Source: Rhizobium skierniewicense | GTDB taxonomy: Bacteria; Pseudomonadota; Alphaproteobacteria; Rhizobiales; Rhizobiaceae | DNA length: 64,000 bases | Direction: 5' to 3' | Assembly (NCBI RefSeq): GCF_014196515.1 | Contig: NZ_JACIDV010000005.1 | Span: forward strand, 248,001 to 312,000 | Shown: positions 57,702 through 64,000 of the stretch, piece by piece | Layout: every line of letters starts with the position of its first letter | Position numbering within the stretch: position 1 is the first letter of the stretch | Position numbers and translations under genes: made by a program | Notes under the pieces: model-generated | Seen by the model: the letters and a program-made list of their open reading frames with translations, nothing else | Databases searched by the model: none | What the model was told of the DNA's origin: nothing

Positions 57702-58727
57702 TCAGGGGAGATTGTCCCGCAAGAATATGTCGATACGAATGCGTTCCTGCGCTTCGATAACGGCAAGGCCATCGGCCCTAGCTTTCAGCACCCTGATCGC
57801 GCTGCGCACCTCGTGACCGGCATTCTGGTTGAGCACCGCATCCAGCACACCTTCCGCCAGCGCGTTGGTGGTATTTTCGGTCAACTCGTGGGCGATAACG
57901 CAGGGCGACGATAGCTGGCGCGATGATTTGAGCGCCTTGATGAGGCCGCGATTGCCCGCACCCAGGCTGTAAAGCCCCAGGAGCTGCGGATTGGTCTCAA
58001 GACACTCCGCCACCAATCGCTGGACGGTGTCAGGGTCGTCGCGGCCTTCCAGAACCGGCAGAAGGCGCAGGTCGGGAAATTCCTCTTCCATCACCGCCTT
58101 GAAACCGGCGAGCCGCTCGCGGTGGTCCTTCACCAGCATGGAGCCTGCCAGCACAGCGACATCTCCACCCTTCTCCGGCAGGAAACGGCCCATCAGGCTG
58201 GCGGCGGTACGACCGGCGGCAACATTGTCGACGCCTGCGAAATGGTCGCGTCGCGAACCGGTAAGATCGGAAACGAGCGTGACGGCGGCAATGCCGCTAT
58301 CGGTCAGCCGGTCTACCGCCTCCACCACATCTTCAGCATCGATGGCGACAAAGGCAACGCCGGATGGTTTCTCCAACCGCGCCACATCCAGCGCCTGGGC
58401 GAGGGCCGCCGCATCGAAGGGTGGCACCTCGATGATGCGGATGGATGTGCGATCGACATAAGAGCGGGAAGCGGCGGCCCTGACCTCGGCGCGCAGACCG
58501 GCCATGAAGGAATTGTCGTTGTTGGGCAGGATGAAAACCAGCGCGTAAGAGCGACCCTTTGCCAGATTGGCGGCCGCCATATCGCGGACGTAACCCAGCT
58601 CCAAAATCGCCGTCTCGACCTTGGCACGTGTGACCGCATGCACCCCCGGACGCAGGTTGATGACCCGGTCGACGGTTGCCAGACTGACGCCTGCCTTGGA
58701 TGCGATATCGTGAACGGTCGGCTTCAT
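57702..58727 (-). CDS. LacI-family regulator of the xylose genes
   Basis: A 341-residue LacI-type protein. The helix-turn-helix is TVHDIASKAGVSLATVDRVI, which has the unusual DRV in place of SRV in the recognition helix, a feature of a subgroup with a LacI DNA-binding domain joined to a longer sugar-binding domain (ALVFILPNNDNSFMAGLRAEV). Being directly upstream of xylB and xylA, it likely represses them in the absence of xylose. GGGGAGA precedes ATG at 58727. A pair of direct repeats at 58761-58792 is a candidate binding site. Confidence 0.88.
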   Translation of the reverse strand: MKPTVHDIASKAGVSLATVDRVINLRPGVHAVTRAKVETAILELGYVRDMAAANLAKGRSYALVFILPNNDNSFMAGLRAEVRAAASRSYVDRTSIRIIEVPPFDAAALAQALDVARLEKPSGVAFVAIDAEDVVEAVDRLTDSGIAAVTLVSDLTGSRRDHFAGVDNVAAGRTAASLMGRFLPEKGGDVAVLAGSMLVKDHRERLAGFKAVMEEEFPDLRLLPVLEGRDDPDTVQRLVAECLETNPQLLGLYSLGAGNRGLIKALKSSRQLSSPCVIAHELTENTTNALAEGVLDAVLNQNAGHEVRSAIRVLKARADGLAVIEAQERIRIDIFLRDNLP

Positions 58728-58760
58728 GGTTTCTCCCCAAGCCGTCCTTAGCCGAGATTC

Positions 58761-58792
58761 TGACGTCCGTAAATCAGAAAATGACGTACGTA
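58761..58792. promoter_or_regulatory. direct repeats upstream of the xylose regulator
   Basis: TGACGTCCGTA at 58761-58771 and TGACGTACGTA at 58782-58792: two 11-bp direct repeats with one mismatch, 21 bp apart (two helical turns), 34-65 bp before the regulator start. Each contains a near-palindromic ACGT core. A likely operator region for the adjacent LacI-type protein. Confidence 0.5.
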
Positions 58793-58829
58793 CCTCATGA
58801 AGAGTGAAGTGGCCTTGTTTCAAGCTCGA

Positions 58830-59007
58830 GTGTGTGGCTTACCCCTCTCTGTCCTGCCGGACATCTCCCCCTCAGGTGGGAAGATCGACTCGTGGCAATG
58901 TCTTGGCCACCTTTAACGGTGCGGATGGGGTGACGAGCGCGCGTCTACCTGATCTCCCCCCTTGAGGGGGAGATGCCTGGCAAGGCAGAGGGGGGTGAAC
59001 CACACAC
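58830..59007. repeat. 178-bp palindromic element (family A, copy 2)
   Basis: Imperfect inverted arms of about 41 bp: GTGTGTGGCTTACCCCTCTC and onward, with its complement ending in TGAACCACACAC. The arm sequences closely follow those at 4069-4245 (GGCTTACCCC, CTGCCGG, CATCTCCCCCTCAGGTGGG), while the middle parts differ. It fills the gap between emrB and the xylose regulator. Confidence 0.8.
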
Positions 59008-59025
59008 GCGACGCTGGATAACCCA

Positions 59026-59057
59026 AACGAAAAGGGCCGCCATTTCTGGCGACCCTT
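59026..59057 (-). terminator. terminator after emrB
   Basis: On the minus strand AAGGG-T-CGCCA, loop GAAA, TGGCG-G-CCCTT, then TTCGTTTGGG. A 10-bp stem with one central mismatch, 25 nt past the emrB stop. Confidence 0.7.
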
Positions 59058-59081
59058 CAGCGCTGCGGTGGATGGGGGAAA

Positions 59082-60665
59082 TCAGTGAGCGGCGTCTGGC
59101 GGCGGCGCGGCTTTGGGTTTGTTGATGAGCAGCGTCAGGAAAATCAGCGCGCTGAACAGCACTGTCAGCGCCAGGAAGACATCGGCAAACGCCTGAAGCC
59201 ATGCCTGTTGCGAGACCACGCCGACGAGCTTCTTGATGGCAACGGATGATCCATCCAGACCGTAGGAATCGTAGTTTGCACCGACATTGTTCAACCACTC
59301 CAACGCGGCTGGATTGCCGTAGTTCACGTGTTCGGCAATGCGGAAATAATGGTCGTCTGTGCGCTGGCTGAGCATGGTGTTGATGATGGCAAGACCCACC
59401 GCGCCACCGAGGTTACGGGTGAGGTTAAAGAGGCCGGAGGCGTTTTTCATGCGGGCCGGCGGCAGCGTGCCGAGCGCGATGTTGTTGATCGGCACCATGC
59501 ACATCATCAGGCCGAAGCCGCGCAGGATCTGCGGGATCAGCAACTCGTAAAAGTCCCAGTCTGCCGTCACATGGGTCATGATCCACGTTCCCGAACCGAA
59601 GCTGATGAAACCGATGGCCATCATGACACGTGGATCGAGCTTGGTGGAGAGCTTGCCCGCAACCGGCGCCGTAAAGAACATGGCCAGGCCGGAGACGAAC
59701 ATTGTCTCGCCGATCATCAGCGCATCGTAGCCGCGCACCCGCCCCAGATAGAGCGGATACATATAGGTCAAACCGTAAAGACCGATGCCCATGACGAACG
59801 AAAACAGCGAGCCGATGGAGAAATTTCGGTCGGCAAAGGCTTTGAGGTCCACCACCGGAAAATCGACATTGAAGGCGCGCCAGAAGAACGCGATGCCGCC
59901 GATTGTCATGGCGACAGCACCGATGACGATGTGGGTGTCGTTGAACCAGTCGTTGTTGTTGCCCTCTTCCAGCACATATTCCATCGAGCCGAGGAAGACG
60001 CCCATCGACAGCAGTCCCCACCAGTCGAACCTCTTCCACAAAGAGAGTTCCGGCTTGTCGAAATCGATGAAATTCCACGTGACCAGGGTCACGATGATGC
60101 CGGGAATGATGTTGACGAGGAACAGCCAGTGCCAGGAAAAGGCATTCGACAGATAACCGCCGACCGTGGGGCCGATGGTGGGTGCAAGCGTTGCCACAAG
60201 GCCGATGATGGGGGACACCACCGAGCGCTTGGAAGCCGGGAAAATGGTGAAGGCGGCGGCAAATACGGAGGGGATCATGCCGCCGCCTATGAAGCCCTGA
60301 ATGCATCGGTAGACGATCATCTGGTCGATGTTGGTGGCCGTCGCACACAGGGCGCTGGAAATGGTGAAGCCTGCGGCGCAGGTGGCAAACAGCACCCGCG
60401 TCGACAAGATGCGCGCAAGCGTTCCCGACAGCGGAATCATGATGACTTCCGCGATCAGATAGGAGGTCTGAACCCAGGCGATTTCATCCGACCCGGCACC
60501 GAGACCAGCCTGAATTTCCGCAAGCGACGCCGAGACGATCTGGATGTCGAGGATCGACATGAACATGCCGAACACCATTGCAAAGAACGCGATGAGGCGT
60601 CGGCGATCCATGGGGGGATCGATCGCCGCGACGTTGCCGCCTGCCATACTGGCTGTTGCCGCCAT
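59082..60665 (-). CDS. emrB: DHA2-family MFS drug efflux permease (EmrB-like)
   Basis: A 527-residue membrane protein with 14 helices. Motif A-like and family parts: FGMFMSILDIQIVSASLAEI in helix one, AWVQTSYLIAEVIMIPLSG in helix two, and the antiporter motif C-like GPTVGGYLSNAFSWHWLFLVN. With EmrA it forms a proton-driven pump that expels hydrophobic compounds across both membranes, using a TolC-type channel that is not in this window. An AAGGACC ribosome site is present; it lies 21 nt after emrA. Confidence 0.93.
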   Translation of the reverse strand: MAATASMAGGNVAAIDPPMDRRRLIAFFAMVFGMFMSILDIQIVSASLAEIQAGLGAGSDEIAWVQTSYLIAEVIMIPLSGTLARILSTRVLFATCAAGFTISSALCATATNIDQMIVYRCIQGFIGGGMIPSVFAAAFTIFPASKRSVVSPIIGLVATLAPTIGPTVGGYLSNAFSWHWLFLVNIIPGIIVTLVTWNFIDFDKPELSLWKRFDWWGLLSMGVFLGSMEYVLEEGNNNDWFNDTHIVIGAVAMTIGGIAFFWRAFNVDFPVVDLKAFADRNFSIGSLFSFVMGIGLYGLTYMYPLYLGRVRGYDALMIGETMFVSGLAMFFTAPVAGKLSTKLDPRVMMAIGFISFGSGTWIMTHVTADWDFYELLIPQILRGFGLMMCMVPINNIALGTLPPARMKNASGLFNLTRNLGGAVGLAIINTMLSQRTDDHYFRIAEHVNYGNPAALEWLNNVGANYDSYGLDGSSVAIKKLVGVVSQQAWLQAFADVFLALTVLFSALIFLTLLINKPKAAPPPDAAH

Positions 60666-60686
60666 GATCTTGGTCCTTATCGAAGA

Positions 60687-61886
60687 TTACTTCGACTGAT
60701 TGTCTGCTGTGCGGGTCTTGTCGGGTGCCGTACGGGTATCGACATCGACCACCACGCTCAAACCGGCACGCAACTTGTGCTTGGCCAGATCTTCCTTGGA
60801 AAAGACGATGCGAACCGGCACGCGCTGGATGACCTTGGTAAAGTTGCCCGTGGCATTTTCCGGCGGAAGCATGGAGAAGACCGAGCCGGACGCAGGCGAA
60901 ATCGACTGCACCGTGGCTTCGATATCATGTTTGCCAAAGGCGTCCACATGCACGCGCACCTTGGAGCCGGGCTCGATATCGGCAAGCTGCGTTTCCTTGA
61001 AATTGGCATCGATATAGAGATCGTCCATCGGCACCAGAGACGCTAGGCGCTTGCCCACTGACAGAAGGTCGCCCGTCTGAACCGAGAGGTTGCCGATGAC
61101 GCCATCATAAGGCGCACGAAGAACCGTGAAGGACAGGTCACGCGCGGCCTTGTCACGAGACAGTTCCAGCGACTTCACCGAACCTTCGGCTTCTTTTCGC
61201 TGGGCTCTGAGGAGATCGATATTTGCCTGAGCGGACACGACGCCTGCCTCACCGGCAACCAGATTGGCCTTGGCCTGTTCCATGGCGATCTGCGCGTTAT
61301 CAGACGATGCAGCCGTGCCGACGTCCTTGGCCTGAAGTTCGCTGGCGCGTTTCAGGTTGATGTCGGCACCCCGCAATGCGGCATCCAGAGAGCCCTTTTG
61401 GGCAATGGCCTGCTGCAAAGACGCCTCAGCGCCTGCAATCTGCGCATCGATGCGGTTGAGCGAGAGCTGCTGTGTCTGAAGCTGGGCCTGCGCCTGTTCC
61501 AGCGCATTGCGATAATCGCCATCGTCAAGGGTCACGAGTGTATCGCCAGCCTTCACCGTTTGGTTATCGACGACCTCGACCTTGGCGACATAGCCGGAGA
61601 CCTTCGGCGCGATGACGGCGATATCGCCCTGCACATAGGCATCATCCGTGGAAATGAGGAAGCGGCCATCCGTCCAGTATTGATAGCCGTACCAGCCACC
61701 GGCAGCCAGAATGGCAATGGCGACGATCGGCAAAACGAAAGATTTGCGCTTCTTCTTTTCAGGCGCGGCGGCTTCAGCGGGTGCCGCAGCTGGCTGAGCG
61801 TCGGCTGCCTTTGCCTCTTCGACACGAGCTTCGGTTTCATCTGACGAATTGACTGCGCGGACTGCACCGTTCTTCTGGGCCGACAT
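60687..61886 (-). CDS. emrA: membrane fusion protein (EmrA/HlyD family)
   Basis: A 399-residue periplasmic adaptor with one N-terminal helix (SFVLPIVAIAILAAGGWYGY) after a charged, Ala/Glu-rich cytoplasmic tail. It then has a lipoyl half-motif (VIAPKVSGYVAKVEVVDNQT), a long coiled-coil hairpin (residues about 125-240) and the matching second half (VLRAPYDGVIGNLSVQTGD). It links EmrB to the outer-membrane channel. ATG at 61886 is one option; a GTG at 61901 would add five residues. Transcription is divergent from the TetR gene. Confidence 0.92.
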   Translation of the reverse strand: MSAQKNGAVRAVNSSDETEARVEEAKAADAQPAAAPAEAAAPEKKKRKSFVLPIVAIAILAAGGWYGYQYWTDGRFLISTDDAYVQGDIAVIAPKVSGYVAKVEVVDNQTVKAGDTLVTLDDGDYRNALEQAQAQLQTQQLSLNRIDAQIAGAEASLQQAIAQKGSLDAALRGADINLKRASELQAKDVGTAASSDNAQIAMEQAKANLVAGEAGVVSAQANIDLLRAQRKEAEGSVKSLELSRDKAARDLSFTVLRAPYDGVIGNLSVQTGDLLSVGKRLASLVPMDDLYIDANFKETQLADIEPGSKVRVHVDAFGKHDIEATVQSISPASGSVFSMLPPENATGNFTKVIQRVPVRIVFSKEDLAKHKLRAGLSVVVDVDTRTAPDKTRTADNQSK

Positions 61887-61921
61887 GGTAACACCATTCA
61901 CTGTAAGCGAGATAAGAATTG

Positions 61922-62002
61922 TCGAACTGAACCGTTCGGTTCGATTGACTTAATCTCTTTTCTGACACATATCAAGTCATATCGAACCGATTGGTTCGAT
62001 AT
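61922..62002. promoter_or_regulatory. two palindromic operators between emrA and the tetR-type gene
   Basis: Site 1 (61922-61944): TCGAACTGAAC-C-GTTCGGTTCGA, 10 of 11 pairs. Site 2 (61979-62002): ATATCGAACC-GATT-GGTTCGATAT, a perfect 10-bp inverted repeat. Both share the half-site TCGAAC/GTTCGA and are centred about 57 bp apart in the divergent gap. They fit dimer sites of the adjacent TetR-type repressor controlling both directions. Confidence 0.75.
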
Positions 62003-62039
62003 ATGAGATGAGATTTAAAAACGATTGGCGGATTGCAGC

Positions 62040-62711
62040 GTGACCGACGAGACATCCATGGAGGACATCTCCACAGCATCTCCTGCAGGCCGGTTTGCGG
62101 CGGGCGAAGACCCGGCAAAGCGCGAGCAAATCCTCGATGGTGCATGGCGCGTGTTCAAGCAGAAGGGTTTCGATGCCGCCAGCATGAATGACATCACCCG
62201 CGAAGCCGCTGTTTCCAAGGGGACAATCTATGTTTACTTTGAAAACAAGGATGAGCTTTTTGCCGCCCTGATCGACCGTCACCGCGCTGAATTCGCCCTT
62301 TCCATGCGCGATATTTTGGCGGGCACGGAAGAGGTACGAGACGGTCTATGGCAGTTCGGCGCTGCGTTTATTCATAAGGTGACATGCACGGACATGATAC
62401 CTGCCATGCGCTCAGCGCTTGGCGTGATCGACCGCATGCCCAAACTCTCGCAACGTTTTTTCGTGGCAGCACCGAACAATGTTCGCGTCGTTCTGCGTGA
62501 CTTCCTGAGGCACCATGTCGAACAGGGAACGCTCGTCATCGACGACGTGGACCTTGCCGCACGCCAGTTCATCGAGCTTGCGACCGGAACATTCTTCAAA
62601 ATGCGGCTGTTCGGCGAATTGACGGGCGACACGCCGCCAGATGACGCGGACCGTGTCCTCAAAAGCGCTATCGAGGTTTTTATGTCGGCCTATGGAACCA
62701 GGACAATTTAG
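62040..62711 (+). CDS. TetR-family transcriptional regulator
   Basis: A repressor of about 223 residues. The helix-turn-helix is conserved: KREQILDGAWRVFKQKGFDA, then MNDITREAAVSKGTIYVYFENKDELF. The C-terminal ligand domain has the AcrR-like layout (QRFFVAAPNNVRVVLRDFL). Possible starts are TTG 62025, GTG 62040 and ATG 62058; GTG 62040 has a GGCGGA-like site upstream, but the choice is uncertain. It is divergent from emrAB, with two matching palindromes between, so it most likely represses the pump and itself. Confidence 0.9.
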   Translation: MTDETSMEDISTASPAGRFAAGEDPAKREQILDGAWRVFKQKGFDAASMNDITREAAVSKGTIYVYFENKDELFAALIDRHRAEFALSMRDILAGTEEVRDGLWQFGAAFIHKVTCTDMIPAMRSALGVIDRMPKLSQRFFVAAPNNVRVVLRDFLRHHVEQGTLVIDDVDLAARQFIELATGTFFKMRLFGELTGDTPPDDADRVLKSAIEVFMSAYGTRTI

Positions 62712-62865
62712 CCCCATTCATCATCCGAGTTTCTCGCAATGCGCGAATTATCGGGAAAATAGAGCTTAACACATCTGTCATACGCTTGTTTCTCGCGCAT
62801 TCGAATATAAAACTACGGTGTTTCGAATTGTCGAACCTGGATAGCTGAGAAGGAAAACAGGCCCG

Positions 62866-63612
62866 ATGGACTCCATTGTCCCTCTATTGTCAGACCCCGC
62901 CGCATGGGTGGCACTCGTCACTCTTATCGTCATGGAGGTCGTGCTTGGCATCGACAACCTGATTTTCATTTCCATCCTGACCAACAAGCTGCCAGAGCAT
63001 CAGCGTGAGAAGGCCAGAAAGATCGGTATCGGTCTGGCGCTGATCATGCGCCTGGGTCTGCTCGGCACCGTGGCGTGGATCGTCCAACTGACCGAGCCCG
63101 TTTTCGAACTTTTCGGTCACGGCTACTCCTGGAAGGACATGATCCTCATCGGCGGCGGTCTCTTCCTCGTATGGAAGGCCACGAAGGAAATTCACCACAA
63201 TGTGGACCCGGAAGATCACAAGGAAGACATGGTCGGTACCGCCGTTGCCAGCTTCTCCTCTGCGATCGCCCAGATCCTGCTGCTCGATCTCGTCTTTTCG
63301 CTGGACAGCATCATCACCGCCGTTGGCATGACCCCGCACGTCCCGATCATGGTTGTCGCCGTCGTCTTCGCCGTGACCGTCATGCTGCTGGCCGCCAACC
63401 CGCTGGCTCAGTTCATCGAAAAGAACCCGACGGTCGTCATGCTGGCGCTGGCATTCCTTTTGATGATCGGCACGACGCTGATCGCCGAAGGCATGGGCTT
63501 CCACGTTCCCAAGGGCTACGTCTATGCCGCCATGGCATTTTCGGCACTGGTGGAAGTGCTCAACATGGTATCGCGCAATGCACGCCGGAAGAAGAAGAGC
63601 ACATTGCACTAG
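62866..63612 (+). CDS. TerC-family integral membrane protein
   Basis: A 248-residue membrane protein with seven or so helices. Family hallmarks are [20 protein letters not shown] near residue 23 and the matching second motif [17 protein letters not shown], with paired acidic residues inside the membrane, a pattern shared with metal exporters (Mn or Ca) of the TerC/Alx type. The C terminus is basic (RRKKKS). AAGGA lies about 11 nt before ATG. A terminator follows. Confidence 0.9.
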   Translation: MDSIVPLLSDPAAWVALVTLIVMEVVLGIDNLIFISILTNKLPEHQREKARKIGIGLALIMRLGLLGTVAWIVQLTEPVFELFGHGYSWKDMILIGGGLFLVWKATKEIHHNVDPEDHKEDMVGTAVASFSSAIAQILLLDLVFSLDSIITAVGMTPHVPIMVVAVVFAVTVMLLAANPLAQFIEKNPTVVMLALAFLLMIGTTLIAEGMGFHVPKGYVYAAMAFSALVEVLNMVSRNARRKKKSTLH

Positions 63613-63640
63613 GTGCGATTGTCGATCTGAAGAAACTTGG

Positions 63641-63665
63641 GGCCCGTGTAACAGCGGGCCTTTTT
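63641..63665 (+). terminator. terminator after the terC-like gene
   Basis: GGCCCG / CGGGCC with an 8-nt loop and TTTTTC following, 28 nt past the stop codon. From here to 63875 I see no gene, only a short GGCCTAAGGCC palindrome near 63733. Confidence 0.75.
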
Positions 63666-63824
63666 CTTGTCGGCGCAAAATGCCAGCAGAGGGGCAACGG
63701 CGGTAATTTTCTTGACGCATGCGGCGTAATATGGCCTAAGGCCATGCCTAATGGGAACGTATGAAAGCTGCGCTTTGCGCCTGTTTTGAGCCATTCCCGC
63801 CGCATCCAACGTCAATTCCCGTGA

Positions 63825-64000
<176 letters not shown>

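Noticed and set aside
59328..61046. A 572-codon plus-strand frame opposite emrB and emrA.
   Set aside because: Antisense to two clear membrane-pump genes; His/Arg/Gly-rich noise without domains.

Overview
The window reads as chromosomal DNA of a Rhizobiales alphaproteobacterium, most likely the Agrobacterium/Rhizobium group. The evidence is the gene order glgC-glgA-pgm-glgX, a soxB-soxD-soxA-soxG sarcosine oxidase operon, an alphaproteobacterial aa3-type oxidase subunit IV, a long leader before a type III-fold ornithine decarboxylase (where the alphaproteobacterial speF RNA motif is known to sit), and several families of palindromic intergenic repeats typical of rhizobia. Coding density is high. 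I found no tRNA, rRNA, insertion sequence, prophage or CRISPR array. Product names come from reading the sequence; no database search was run.

Layout. 0-6.3 kb: glycogen metabolism (glgC cut by the window edge, glgA, pgm, glgX). 6.3-10 kb: MaoC hydratase, an AbiEii-like nucleotidyltransferase pair, an amino acid permease and a VapBC toxin-antitoxin pair. 10-15.5 kb: sarcosine oxidase operon on the minus strand with an extra secreted protein inside it. 15.9-22 kb: rpsU, TPR lipoprotein, cupredoxin, D,D-carboxypeptidase, ABC exporter, oxidase subunit IV. 22.4-26.2 kb: TRAP transporter with a convergent binding protein. 26.4-31 kb: glutamine-hydrolase-like enzyme, 2-hydroxyacid dehydrogenase with LacI regulator, MarR regulator, creatininase-family amidohydrolase. 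31-34 kb: histidine-rich CobW GTPase, WD40 protein, VOC protein and a candidate small RNA. 34.6-41.3 kb: chemoreceptor, acetyltransferase, two tandem paralogous membrane proteins, NicO/DUF1007 metal transport pair, LysR regulator. 41.4-48.2 kb: ornithine decarboxylase with leader RNA, acetyltransferase, DUF533 protein, KDPG aldolase, CYTH and CHAD proteins, tRNA hydroxylase TrhO. 48.3-54.2 kb: GGDEF-EAL protein, MetNIQ methionine importer, nitroreductase. 54.7-58.7 kb: xylose catabolism (xylA, xylB, LacI-type regulator). 59-62.7 kb: EmrAB-type efflux pump and divergent TetR regulator. 62.9-64 kb: TerC-like membrane protein and the start of gltX.

The metabolic genes fit a soil or plant-associated heterotroph: glycogen storage, sarcosine and xylose use, polyamine synthesis, high-affinity import by TRAP and ABC systems, and drug efflux. 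The features most worth a second look are non-coding: a 271-bp element at 45.4 kb that can fold into a three-stem cloverleaf, a candidate 6S-like RNA at 33.9-34.1 kb ending in a clear terminator, the leader of the ornithine decarboxylase gene, near-identical-length palindromic elements at 4.1, 27.2 and 58.8 kb, and paired palindromic operators in the emrAB-tetR gap.
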